Below, piece after piece: positions 11,562-22,130 of a DNA stretch of 64,000 nt. Made by a program: the position numbers and the translations under genes. The DNA lies in contig OV277871.1 in assembly GCA_922989275.2 (NCBI GenBank), positions 4,650,001 to 4,714,000 of the forward strand, read 5' to 3'. The notes below the pieces were generated by a model, which worked only from the letters and a program-made list of their open reading frames with translations, was not told where the DNA came from and did no database searches. Source of the stretch: Gari tellinella. Taxonomy: Eukaryota > Mollusca > Bivalvia > Cardiida > Psammobiidae. Position 1 is the first letter of the stretch, and the number at the start of each line of letters is the position of its first letter.

Positions 11562-11904
11562 CCTCTATATATCTTAAATTAACTAAGTTTTAAAAAAAAT
11601 ATCAGCATGTAATATCTGTCTGCTCAGCCTTGGGTACAGAAATAATTCAAATATGGCTAGATTGAATCTTTAATACTCACTATATTAGGAAGAAAACTGA
11701 TGTTTCATAAGACCCAAATTTCATAAAACCCGCTCATTGCCCAAAGTGGGCAATAAGACCTTATTGCCCAACCCGGGTAAACCCGGGTTTTATGTGGTGG
11801 GTTTTACTGGGCGGGTAATATCGTGCCCTGCGTTGAACAGTAAACACCAGATTGTCTCGGTTGTGTGTCACAGTGTACTACTTAACACTTTTTTCACCTA
11901 CTAT

Positions 11905-12058
11905 TATGAGACTAGTTATATATATTGCATAGCTCCCACGAGTTATCTCAATTAAACGCGCACACTGTACATGAGTGCGCGCATGCGCACGAGTGTATGT
12001 GGGCGTGTTTAATTAGATAACGAGTTGGAGATACTGCAATATATTGCTTGTAATATGG
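11905..12058. repeat. Imperfect palindrome of about 150 bases
   Basis: gagttatctcaattaaacgc at 11939 is mirrored by gcgtgtttaattagataacg near 12004, and outer segments (tatattgca, ctcccacgagtt) are mirrored too. The tip is the alternating word gtgcgcgcatgcgcac. It is probably a palindromic MITE. Confidence 0.65.
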
Positions 12059-12428
12059 CTAAATATAGACCAAGAGGTTGGGCTCTGTGCAATTTACATC
12101 AACTATTGAGCGCTTTTGACATCTATTAGAATCCCCATTTGAATGACCAATCAGTGACAGGAACAACATCGCTATCTGCGCAAGTTATACAAAATGTTGA
12201 GCGCTTTGCTAATCAAAGGTAGTGTAAACCCCATAAAAGAGACCAATCAAAGACTGGAACGTATACTCGTTAACCAATCCGACAACTTCCAGCATAGATC
12301 GCTTTCGCGGGCAGTGTGTTAAAGTTTTGCTGTAAAGACGAATGTTCTAGTTTCTGGGAATATTTGCAGGGTTGCCATTTCTCCGGATTTTTCCTAAATC
12401 TTCGGATTTTTTTTCTAGTACATGGTAG

Positions 12429-12500
12429 CTTAAAGCAGGCTGAAAGTAAAGCAGAATGCGTCTTAAGGCGCATTTTGCTTTACTTTCAGCCTGCTTTAAG
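12429..12500. repeat. Hairpin of the P1 type (AAAGCAGGCTGAAAGTAAAG)
   Basis: The arm aaagcaggctgaaagtaaag is mirrored by ctttactttcagcctgcttt around gcgtcttaaggcgc. The TTAA-flanked outer ends seen in the gene introns are not recognisable here, so this copy is decayed or of a different subfamily. Open frames at 12270-12662 on both strands are this palindrome read through. Confidence 0.8.
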
Positions 12501-12761
12501 CAGTCACGTGTCAACAAAACTAGAAACAGGCGACGGGGAAAAGGTACGATTCGTAAAATCGCACTTGAAAAATGCAAATTTGGAAACCTTCGGATTTTTT
12601 TGTCAACTTATGGCAGCCCTGTATTTTCGTCACTAGCTTTCGCGCGTGTTTACTTAAAATGATTAATATGGATATCCGCACAGTGATGACGGGACGATTT
12701 GCAGTAGAGAACACGTTTGCATTTCTCAATCAAATATTTAGCAATTTTTCCTTTGCACAAT

Positions 12762-12822
12762 ATTTGGACCCAGATAAGACGCTTTGTACAAGGCGTCTGG
12801 TCTGGATCCAAACTGGTTGAAA
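12762..12822. repeat. Hairpin of the TTTGGATCC/AGACGC type
   Basis: tttggacccagataagacgc is mirrored by gcgtctggtctggatccaaa around tttgtacaag. This is the same centre type as at 30089-30322 and 33585-33798. Confidence 0.75.
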
Positions 12823-12909
12823 AGGAATTATCAATTTTGCACAAAATCGTTTATTGTTCAAACAAATCGTGTAATTTCTCCATTGTGACTTGTGCTGCTA
12901 TTACTATGC

Positions 12910-13098
12910 CAAGGCTCCAGATAAGAGGAGTATTTCAAGAACTAAAATCTTTATTTCTGCATTAAACCCTATGGTGTCACTACTCACTAGAATCGTCTCT
13001 TCGAGACGATTCTAATGAATAGTAACACCATAGGATTAAATGTTGAAATGAGTGAGAAAATTTGGATTTGTTCCATTTACTCGCTCTTATCTGGGGCT
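12910..13098. mobile_element. Family C palindromic MITE (CAGGGCTCCAGATAAG ends)
   Basis: The end CAAGGCTCCAGATAAGAGGAG is mirrored by CTCTTATCTGGGGCTT. The inner palindrome (aaccctatggtgtcactact, then agaatcgtctcttcgagacg) is mirrored around tctcttcgagacga. The ends are more decayed than in other copies and the target duplication is unclear. Confidence 0.8.
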
Positions 13099-13315
13099 TT
13101 ATATCTGCCACACCGGATGTGCGCCAGACTGTGCGGTTAACTAGATGTCCGCCATTACTGTGCGGTTAACTAGTTAACTGCATGGTTTTCTACCAGTTAT
13201 TGCATGGGCGGGGAAACTCCGCCCACTACCAAGTGTGCGGTATCCAACTTAAACTGGGGTACTTTTCTATAGAAAAATGCCGCAGCCGTGTTACAAGTGG
13301 AAAGTTGAGTATTTT

Positions 13316-13783
13316 TCAACCCGAAATCTCTTTACATGACATGTACAAACTACGATGCTTAAATGCTAGACCTGTCTCAGCTCTCAAGCTGAACAAGCCC
13401 TTACTCTGGCATATAGACAGCCACTTGCTGCAATGTACAGCTCTGGTATTTTTACAATCAGTAACATATTCTATATTTTCTACTGATGACTCCGTTATGT
13501 TATTATATTGCTTAAATGACACTAAAGGCGTAACACCGATGTTTCTATTTGTTCTGGCCATCAATCCTGATGATTATAATGGGCACTTTCTAGGTGCACC
13601 ATTGGGACTGTACCCGGCAGGTCACTTTATCCTGACACAGACGAACAAGTCGTAATGCTTACCCGGAATCCTGAGCGCCAAGGAAGGAAGCCATTACTAC
13701 CAATTTTCAAGTCTTTGATTTGACCCGGCCGGGGATTAAACCCCCAAGCGGACGCTCTACCACTGTGCTATACAGGCGGTTTT
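13316..13783 (-). mobile_element. tRNA-derived SINE-like unit
   Basis: On the minus strand the head (13783 to about 13720) reads tagcacagtggtagagcg, an A-box form, then aatccccggccgggtcaaat, a B-box-like form that has lost the usual GTTCGA. The tail continues through aagtctttg-type sequence toward 13316. This looks like a tRNA-derived SINE of the type common in molluscs. The 3' limit is a guess. The 157-codon frame on the + strand (13182-13655) overlaps it and is not taken as a gene. Confidence 0.5.
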
Positions 13784-13799
13784 ACGTTGTTAACAAGTT

Positions 13800-14053
13800 A
13801 CTGCTGTATTACGAGAATTACAAATATTGTTTACATCACAAGTTTATATGTGCAATAAGTTATGTACAGAATATTTACATCATGTGCTGACAAAGTCTCC
13901 CGCATTCTATCAACAACAAAGAAAGTCTTTAATGAGATTTTTTTCTCTCCAGAAAATGTTACAAATGTTTACAGTTCCCAATTTGGCTAGACTTTAAAAT
14001 ATGTCCTCAGGTAATTTTATTGGTTCAGTCGATACCCCTCTACCTCCGCAAGC
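13800..14053. other. Intergenic, nothing recognised
   Basis: AT-rich sequence without an exon, repeat pair or palindrome that I can support. Confidence 0.4.
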
Positions 14054-14507
14054 CAATGAAATTGTAACGTGCAAACCAAGTGACCCAGCAACAACAAACC
14101 CTGTCAGCGCAAAGCTTAAGCTCACATCAAAAGACGTTTGTTGCGCTATATAATTGACTCACTTCTCAGCATAAAACGCTTTGGGAAGCCTCATTTGCAT
14201 ATATCAACGTACCTCCTACGTTGCATAACTCTCCCCTCTGAGAAGTCTTGTCCCGAGACTTGGAGTGGACCCTGGGAGAACCGTGGGTAAGGTAACTCCG
14301 GTCTGGCAGTTGTCATCGTACTGCTGCCACCATTTGTAACGTGCTAACAGAGTGACCCAGCAACAACAAACCTTGTCGGCGCTAAGCTTAAGCTGACTGC
14401 TCACATCAAGAGATGTTTGTTGCGCAATATAATTGACTCACATCTCAACATACAACTGTTTGGGAAGCCTCGTTTGCATATATATCAACGTACCACGTAC
14501 ATTGCAA
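14054..14507. repeat. Direct duplication of about 170 bases
   Basis: Bases 14054-14225 and 14337-14507 share tgacccagcaacaacaaacc, agcttaagct, ttgttgcgc and atataattgactcac, and gggaagcctc and tttgcatatat follow in both. The copies have small indels. Each has a TATATAA-like word after TTGTTGCGC. They may be old promoter or LTR-like pieces of an unidentified element. Confidence 0.75.
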
Positions 14508-14602
14508 AATGATGTGACCTCATCTGCAGTCATGTGAGTCAATATGGAAGTGAGCGGTTGATATTTGACGGTTTGAACAGAAACTGAGAAAGTCTCAAAG
14601 AG

Positions 14603-15356
14603 CAGAGCTCCAGATAATTTTGTAAACTAATGCTGATTGACCCCCTATTTTTTTTTCTAATGCTGAAATCTGAAATTACAATGCTTGTTTTCACCCTCAC
14701 TCCTAAATACATACACAGGTATGAGTTTGCTGATTGGGTTAATATTAGACCATATTTTCCGCCTCCCAATTCTCAATCTTCGATCTTTTTTACTTACGAT
14801 TACTTGAAACCACGAAATTGTTCTTTCCAAAGCTGAACAGTTTCATAAGAAAATCTATCCCCTGCGTGTTTCTTCGAAGATATTTCCACCTTGCTGATAC
14901 TGTCAGTAATTATTTCAACCAATATCACACGCACGACTGATTCAGCTGTTGTTTTCTCATCGTGTTTCAAGAATTTTAATACGCTTGTGGTGTCTGTATC
15001 ACTTGATTTTCGTTTACACCTCTCGGGTTTGCTTCTCTTCGCCATTTTTACACAAATCGCGGAACGCTTGCAATGCATCTAGACGATTAGCATGGTACCC
15101 TTATTCCTAGAACATTCTCGGATAAAACTAAAAACAGAAACGGGAACCAGTCGAGGGGTATTGATTTGCGTGAATTAATTTCGAAATAACGGGAATACAG
15201 TTCTAAGATTCTAACCGAGTAAAACGCACTCATATGAAGTGTAATGCTGAACGGACATTTGAAATGCGTTTTTTCACCCTTGGATTTCATTTCCAATGCG
15301 TTTTCAGTGAAATTTAATGCTGAAAAACGCAAAAACGCACCTTATCTGGAGCTCTG
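14603..15356. mobile_element. Longer family C element carrying an open frame
   Basis: The ends CAGAGCTCCAGATAA and TTATCTGGAGCTCTG form a 15-base perfect inverted repeat, the same ends as the 190-base family C MITEs. AAAGAG lies at 14597-14602 and again at 15358-15363 (one extra G intervenes), a probable 6-base target duplication. Unlike the MITEs it has no central palindrome but holds a 92-codon frame. It may be a deletion derivative of the autonomous parent. Confidence 0.75.
14800..15078 (-). CDS. Possible N-terminal transposase fragment inside the family C element
   Basis: The frame is 92 codons on the minus strand. An internal Met starts MAKRSKPERCKRKSSDTD, a basic stretch, followed by SVLKFLKHDEKT and a region rich in V, I and L; it ends at FRGFK. 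I do not recognise the family. Its place inside an element with 15-base terminal repeats suggests the first exon or N-terminal piece of the parent transposon's protein. A basic N-terminus is common in hAT transposases but is weak evidence. It could be a chance frame. Confidence 0.3.
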   Translation of the reverse strand: MHCKRSAICVKMAKRSKPERCKRKSSDTDTTSVLKFLKHDEKTTAESVVRVILVEIITDSISKVEISSKKHAGDRFSYETVQLWKEQFRGFK

Positions 15357-15745
15357 GAAAGAGTGTGAAATTGGTGGGAAGACTTGAGAGTGATTCGCGG
15401 GCAATTTATGCTTGGAAGAAGGCGTGTCTGTATGTCTGTGCGGAAGAAAGGGACCAGGTAGCATACGTTTCTCCCTTGTGTAGGGATACTGCAGCAGGAT
15501 GGAGGTACAGGGTGGCTGGTATGTTGATGAGATTGTGGACAATCCTTTACAACAGTACAAGGTTGCTGTTGAAGAGTGGGCCAGTCTAGAGTGACAATCA
15601 TCTGACTGGTACTGCTCGTCGTCCTGTAATCTCCTTTGACGAATCTTGCTGCTTGCCGTTGGACTGCCTCTAACTGTGAAATATTGACCAGTCACAGTGT
15701 ACGGGTCTCATGCTGTCGAGGCGTACTCCAGTGTCTTGTAGCAAT

Positions 15746-18700
15746 AGCTACACTAAATGAACATTTGTCTAGAATAGTCAATAGTATGTAAGTAAATGCA
15801 TGCACATAAACTTCAATTTTAGTGAAGGGGTTCTGTATCCATGATGATGATGAAACATTGTTTCCAAGACATTTTTAAATTTATCAGAATAATTATTTTG
15901 TTGATAACGGGGGCACACCTTTATCGTTAGTAATGGCTGAAAGAAAATAACCTCAGAACCGTCGTGTAAAAGCTGTTATAGGATTCTACGACGTACTGTA
16001 CTATATTCAGAAAAGGAATAGAATTTCAATTCTTGCTGTTTGCATGTCTTGAAGTTGAATAAAAAGTCGAGCTATCCAAAATAACCAAGCAAACGTAAAA
16101 AACACCTCCATAAAATACGCGAAAGCAGTGTCATGGAGTATATAAAGAGAAAAAAAAAAAGAAGGTCCATGTTATTTAATAGACCACCGGTTATTGGGTC
16201 AAGAATCATAAAAGCAAAATGAAAACATGCATAAGATATCAGTAATTTAGATACAGTATCGTTTAATATGATTAAATTGCCCAGTTAATAACTTAATATA
16301 AACAAAAGACACGCATCGATCTTTTCAGAACAACGCATTTGTGTGACAAGTGACGCATTTTTTTTCTGAAACACAATGGTTACAAAGTTTTTTCTCTCAT
16401 TATTTTGAGATAAAGTCTTACCTGTGGTATGCACTTAATAAGAGATAAATATTTGCTGATGAAATAAATTCAAACTGAAGTTCAAAGCATTTTTTCTTAT
16501 AATGTAAACAACATCGTACGGCAGGAAATCAGACATGTACACGAATCACGACTTTCAAATTTGGGAAGAAGTAATTTGATTGGTCGAGGAAACGAAACAA
16601 CTCTCCACGCGGGTAGGAAAAGGTAACTCTCCGCGAAAATGGTGACAACATTTTCCCGAACTTGAAACTAATTGGTGTTTATTGAAGATGTCTGCTCAAT
16701 ATGAAAAATTGGTACGTATACTAATTCAGATATATTTAATAACAATTACTTGATTATCTTTTTTCGACAAAATATTATCCTTTCATTCTTATATCGACTT
16801 CTAACTAAAAAATGATGCTATCAAAGTTCTGAAGGTACTGAAGGTAAGACGAGTCAAATGTTGACACTTGTTTGATAGTTATGGACGTCACATGCCATGT
16901 TGTTGTTGTGTAGTAATTTCCTCCACTGTCTGGATCACCATGATGTAAATAGTCACGATTGTGCGACGATGCTCCAGAGGAGTCATGCACATTAACCGGA
17001 AGAAGAAGAAGAAGAGCTAAAAATAGAGTTTTTCTTTGAAAACTTAAAAAATCTTCTTGTCTGATTCTGAAACCATATAGTCCACAAAGATTAGATATAT
17101 TTGGCACCTAGCATCATTTATACACAGAATTATACACATCAGCTATCTCGCTAATTCCGTCTGGCGGATGCGAGACTTGATAATCAATGTCACATTAGCG
17201 CTTATACAGATAATAATAGCAAGCCCGATAAACGCCGATATCTACTTCAGATTTACCTGTTCATCCATGGGTAGTGTAGAACCCATGAAGAACAAATCAT
17301 GGTTGCTTTATGAATAATATCTCAATTGAAATGAAAATTACTACGTTTGAAAGCTAATAAAATTTGCTTTCAAGTGATATAAGTAAAGCTGTAATAGAGT
17401 TTTTAAAAATAATCAATATTATTGGTAAAAGTCAGTTATCGGCAATTTTGAAGCCTCACAGCTTAGTATCGGAATTATGCGCATGATTTTTGGTGGTGAC
17501 CTATTTCATTCATGCGCGCGAAATTTTTGCATAAGTTTATATTAATGAGGTTCTGTTATCCAATCAGATGAGACAATGAACTTTCTGAATATGTTTGTTG
17601 ATTGTTGATCCGACTTTTGGTTCAGGAGATATAGATCACCAAAGTCAAAACAAAATTACACCAAAAACCCGAAATTATTTTTTTTATTTTCGCAAACGAT
17701 CGTATCAAGCATGTTCTAAAGTTTCAGAAAATGTATATCTATGTTTTAATTGCTGTTTACTGCTCCGCAACGAGTATCAAAGTTCAAAGTTTACCAAAAT
17801 TTCTCACACACTCGGCAAATCCAAGCGGCGGCTATATTGGATTTTTACCGGCAATCGATATGTTGATTCAAATATTAGCGACCAAGGCTTATTGCCATAT
17901 ATTTATGCGATATTATCGGGCTTTTGCAATTAATAAACAACTTATTTATAATATTATTGAGGCTGATTTTGTTTTTGTAAAGAAACTACGACAAAATCGG
18001 GGTCGAAATGTAGCAGCGTAACAACGGAAAATTTACCGATTATTTTCCTGTGCGAGATTCTCATTCAGTAAACAGCTAATTTAACTATCTAAGCTATTTT
18101 CTCTAAATATAAACAACAGAACGAATAGATATTATTAATATGAATGTAAAATAAGTATATTATATTCCAAACAAAAATTGTGTTAGATAAATTTAACTTT
18201 CTCTGTTGGTCGATCGCAGGAATGAATATAATATTATATGGCTGTACAGTAATTCGGACATTCCATATTTTCGGATAAGAAATTTTAGTCATTGATAATC
18301 TGAGCTTTTGGTGATAATTAGTCAATATTTCTAATGAATTTAGAAATAATTTATTCTTTTTCACCTTCAAAACATGTACCAAACATTCAGCACTTTTCCT
18401 TCTGACTACTTTGTAGATTACATCTTCCATTTGAAATGAAACTTTTAAAAGTAAAAGTTCTGCAATTTGTGTACAGGGAATATTTTTTTATTTTCCCATA
18501 ATATTCATTCTGATAAGTTGTTTAATGTTGTATTGTGACATTCATTTTAAACACCTATTTATAATTTTATAACACTGCTTTTAATCACTATGAATAATTA
18601 ACAACATATAATGATATATATGCATCATCAATTTTTTTTTAATTAGCTCAGTGATTGTAGTCACAACAGTTATACCCTGATCAGGTCCTAGTTACTTCAC

Positions 18701-18810
18701 TTGGTGTTTAATCTTGATCAAAAATATTTACAAAAGTATGAACAGTTGTCAAAGAGTTGAAATTAATGTTTTCTGTATTTGTCTATTTGACTATTCATGC
18801 TTTGCAGAAA
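15746..18810. other. Intergenic, no supported gene
   Basis: Frames at 16805-17107 (minus), 17595-17933 (+), 17731-18021 (+) and 18089-18430 (minus) show no recognisable domain. Bases 17014-17115 are a fragment of the core of the tandem-core element at 22131-23343 (gagctaaaaatagagttttt, gaaaacttaaaaaatcttct, atttggcacctagcatc), which explains the hydrophobic stretch in the minus frame. A start of the form MSAQYEKL followed by GTACGT at 16689-16714 could be a first exon but has no partner in view. Confidence 0.5.
17014..17115 (+). repeat. Fragment of a tandem-core element
   Basis: Matches the internal unit of 22131-23343 in order and orientation (gagctaaaaatag, gaaaacttaaaaaatcttct, tgtctga, atttggcac, agcatc). 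Confidence 0.7.
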
Positions 18811-19809
18811 TATCCCGGTACAACCATTATTCGAACACCTAAGCATCTTTGAGTCAATTACAAATTTCTATGTGAATAAAAGTTATTTTTTACATAGATA
18901 CTGGATATACTGGTCATTTTCAACTTATTATACGATGGGTAAGTTATTGCAACTCAAATCGGTTCTCTAACAATGTAAACAAAGCATAGTGGCTCGCTTA
19001 CCTCATTCTCAGTGGGATGCCAACCTAAATTCGAACAGCAGGTTTGACACCACGAAATGTTTACTATATGTAGTCCAGGGTAAGTGTTTGTTCATGAAAT
19101 GTCAGACAAAACATAAAACAGAGTCTGTAACCTACCGGTAATAAGAAGTAAAAGTTTACTTGTTTTACATGTAATTTACAGTAGTTTAGACATAACGTAT
19201 CAATTGTTAATGGCTACAGACAGGGCATTAGAAGGGGTCTCCCTCTTGCTGTGAAATGCATCTAAAACATAGAAGAAATTTCATGCAGTTGTTGAACATA
19301 TTTTAAAAAAAAAAAAAATAGTGTACTGGAACCTGTAAGATAAACAAATATTTTGTTTATTCCCTGTTACTTCTTATATGAAACACAATTAGGGATAATA
19401 AAAAAAAGTGATAAGGACACCTGTTTTGAGATTTGATCAGATTTAGTGGTCTGAGCCCTCAATATAATTTATCCGCACCATTAGGAATGAGGTATAAATG
19501 AATAAGTTTTGCAGCCGATACGCCACTGGTAATTTTTGTTGACAGAAAATATAGTTTGTGGCATAATTATGCATTGGGAAATTTGGGGTTAGATATAAAT
19601 GCAATATTTATACTCAGAGAAGTTCAACAAATGCCCTTTTACCTGTTAACTGATCTTTTGTGCTTATCTTGTGTTCTTGACGTTTCTACCGGTATAACAG
19701 TCAAAATGTCACACGAGGTTATGCAAATTTGTTTGTAACCATAGATGTCACGCGAAATGATTCAGGTGTTTGATTTTTGGTGGTGTTCGAATAACGGTCA
19801 TAAAGGGAT
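18811..19809. mobile_element. 1 kb element with terminal inverted repeats
   Basis: The left end atcccggtacaaccattatt followed by cgaacacc is matched, inverted, by ggtgttcgaataacggtcat followed by aaagggat at the right end (about 24 of 28 positions). Another attcgaaca word lies at about 19030. The interior has no supported frame. The class is not determined and no target duplication was fixed. Confidence 0.6.
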
Positions 19810-19859
19810 ACTTTACTTGTAAATCAGTTCTGGTTCTGATCAATCCCAAGTTCCTGGGT

Positions 19860-20519
19860 TATTTTCACCGTCTTTTACTGATCTGGATCCAAATTCTTAA
19901 CATATACAATGTTAAGTTTAAATAGCATTTTAACAGTTGAGAAACAACAAAACATCTATAATTACATTTGGTAATTAATTTCTTGACATTGCATGAAGTT
20001 TTCAACATTAGATCTGACTTAGTATTACAATATGATCTACTGTCCTTTTCACTCAGCTCTATCACTGAATTTGTATCGAGATTTTTTTTTAATTAAAACA
20101 ATTTCAGCTTTTTACCTACATGAGACGATCAGATCGTTTTTTACTAACTCACATGCAAAGTTTGATAAACATCGGGACTGAGTAGGGAGATATCCTGAAA
20201 AATATTATTTTCCTATAGTAAACTTGCGGTCAGCTGTATTTGCAAATGGTCGCCGTGTAGCGTAATGTGACGTAATGCGCATGTGCGTAAATCGTCAAGG
20301 ACTATTCCATTTTTCTGCAGGTGTGACAGCTATAAATTAACATGCTGCACAATAATGTTGCATTTAAATCCGTTAAACGGATTAAATGTGATTTTCTATT
20401 TTCCTAGTTTTTGTTTGATGTTGTTTAAATTAAAACCAATAAGTTTTTATTGCATGGATTCATCTAAGAAAGATATTATAACCGATTTTTGACGTCAAAA
20501 AGGAAACTTCTTTAACACA
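19860..20519. other. Intergenic, includes one arm of a distant inverted repeat
   Basis: Bases 20041-20180 (tgtccttttcactcagctct, gaatttgtatcgagattttt, cctacatgagacgatca) reappear inverted at about 23590-23737. No gene is supported. Confidence 0.55.
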
Positions 20520-20557
20520 CCTGAGAGAGAGAGAGAGAGGCAGAGAGAGAGGCAGAT
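20520..20557. repeat. GA-rich microsatellite
   Basis: An interrupted (GA)n run with GGCAGA interruptions. Confidence 0.9.
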
Positions 20558-20899
20558 GTTCAATATATTAGCCCATTAACTCATAAGCGATAAACAATTA
20601 TCAATGCTTATCTCAATAAAGGGTAGTTGATTAAAGTGTGTCAAAATGAGTTAGTATGAGGCTATTGCGCAGTGAGTCAATATGAGTCAGTATGGCTTAA
20701 TGGGTTAGAATGAGCGAGTGCGAGAGGAGGGAGAGAGTTGGAGATATCTTTGATTTTAGAATGAGAGAGTGATGTTTGCTTATGCATGTTTAATGACTGT
20801 TAATTCTAAACCGAGAACAAAAGTACTACTAGATCTAGTATATTGAACCATAAATTACTTTTTTGGGATATTCTCCTTTCTTTTGAAACCTACACACAT

Positions 20900-21420
20900 A
20901 GATTTCTAGATCTGCACTTTTGTGTAGCATTACACGATTTAAACCGTGCGATATATCATGCATTCAGTGCCAGACACACCAAATTGGATCCATTTGATCC
21001 ACCTGAGTCAGATTTGTTCCTCACCAACATGCCATCCTTTGTAGCAACTACCAAAGCCATACCGAGCCTGGCCACCTCGGACCATGGTATAGTCTTCCAT
21101 GAGCTAAAGGTTATATCCAACCAAAAAGAAAGGTGATAAGCTACAAGCGGGCAAACTGGTCACAATTTTAAAAGGACATAGAAAGCTTTAAGGACGACTT
21201 CCTTTAAACTTCATAGACAAGGCTTGGAATGACTTTAACGACATATTGAAAACTCTTTGTGACACACACACTTACCAAGTAAAGTCACAAAGAGTAGACA
21301 AAATTGATTACCCCTAGTATAATTAGACAGATCAGACGACGAGACACGCAGACAGACTCTACCGACGAATTAAGGCTGTTTACAAGAAAGAATTAAAAGA
21401 CGTGTCTGGGAAAATAATAT
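20900..21420 (+). pseudogene. LINE endonuclease-domain remnant
   Basis: The frame ending at 21136 contains DLFLTNMPSFVATTKAIPSL and then ATSDHGIVFHELKV. The DLFLTN...IP...SDH order is the C-terminal part of the apurinic-type endonuclease of non-LTR retrotransposons, where the SDH histidine is catalytic. After a frameshift the linker toward the reverse transcriptase can be read as SYKRANWSQF, FIDKAWNDFNDIL and DRLYRRIKAVYKKELKDVSG. There are several stops and no reverse-transcriptase core, so this is a 5'-side fragment of a dead copy. Confidence 0.75.
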
Positions 21421-21538
21421 AGATCTAGATCTTATTATTTTATTTAGATCCACCATACCGAAGGTGATTCAGATCTAGATAAAATGATCTATAACATTTC
21501 AGAAATATTTTTAAAACCACATGTAGATTTAGACCAGG

Positions 21539-21776
21539 TCCCGAGGTTATAAAACTTAAAACGAACTCTGTGCTCAAAACTCAGTTTTGATCTCATGCTC
21601 TAGTTTTTACATAACATGCATTAACTTATTTCTGTTTCCTCATTTGGATAGATCTTTACCGTAGAATTATGTATGAAAATACTCGTTGTATATAAAATGT
21701 TCGCCGGAGAATTATGAGCTGAGAAATGTTCTGAGTTTTGAGCACAGAGTTCGTTTTAAGTTTTATAACCTCGGGG
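21539..21776. mobile_element. MITE with 46-base terminal inverted repeats
   Basis: The left end TCCCGAGGTTATAAAACTTA, continuing to CTCAAAACTCAG, is mirrored at the right end with a single mismatch at the outermost base. CCAGG lies on both sides (21534-21538 and 21777-21781), a 5-base target duplication. It has no coding capacity. The near-perfect ends suggest a young copy. Confidence 0.85.
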
Positions 21777-22130
21777 CCAGGCCTACATGATCTGGACACC
21801 AGCCAACAAATCTGGATCTATACATTCGAGGACGCTAATCATAGTCTTAGATACAATTTGGTATATGGTCTAACCGCTCTAGATAATACGCTTCAAATTC
21901 CCTTTCGAAAGATGTGTAAACCGTGGCCACAGAACGATGTAAGACACTAAAAACCATGGCAGTTCTCTCCACAAGCTAACAATGTACCGACTCAAAAAGT
22001 ATAAATAGATATACAAAAATCTACGTGACGTAATATATTTAAAAACGTCACAAATTGATTGATTCCGTCATGAATATATAGAACAGACTATTTGCTCAAA
22101 GGATATAATTTCGGCTCAAACTCCGTTTTT

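Larger units (their letters stand above)
14540..15745 (-). pseudogene. LINE ORF2 C-terminal remnant, split by an insertion
   Basis: On the minus strand from 15745 the three frames give in turn LEYASTA, then NISQLEAVQRQAARFVKGDY, then RIVHNLINIPATLYLHPAA and YRHAFF. This order is the well-known region after the reverse transcriptase in CR1/Jockey-type non-LTR elements (a QLEAVQRRAARFV-like stretch, then a KIVHNLV-like stretch and a YLHP-like stretch). Stops and at least two frameshifts make it dead. The frame appears to resume beyond the insertion at 14602 as FETFSVSVQTVKYQP when the 14603-15356 element and one duplication copy are removed. Only this C-terminal piece remains. Confidence 0.75.

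Noticed and set aside
12316..12662. Overlapping frames on both strands
   Set aside because: They are translations of the P1 palindrome; both strands read alike because of the inverted repeat.
13182..13655. 157-codon open frame on the + strand, the longest in the window
   Set aside because: No domain, no splice context, and it overlaps the tail of a tRNA-derived SINE-like unit on the other strand.
16689..16714. Possible first exon MSAQYEKL with donor GTACGT
   Set aside because: No in-phase partner exon or upstream promoter evidence; eight codons are too few to support.
16805..17107. Minus-strand frame with a signal-peptide-like hydrophobic stretch
   Set aside because: The hydrophobic part is a fragment of the tandem-core repeat (17014-17115), and the rest has no recognisable domain.
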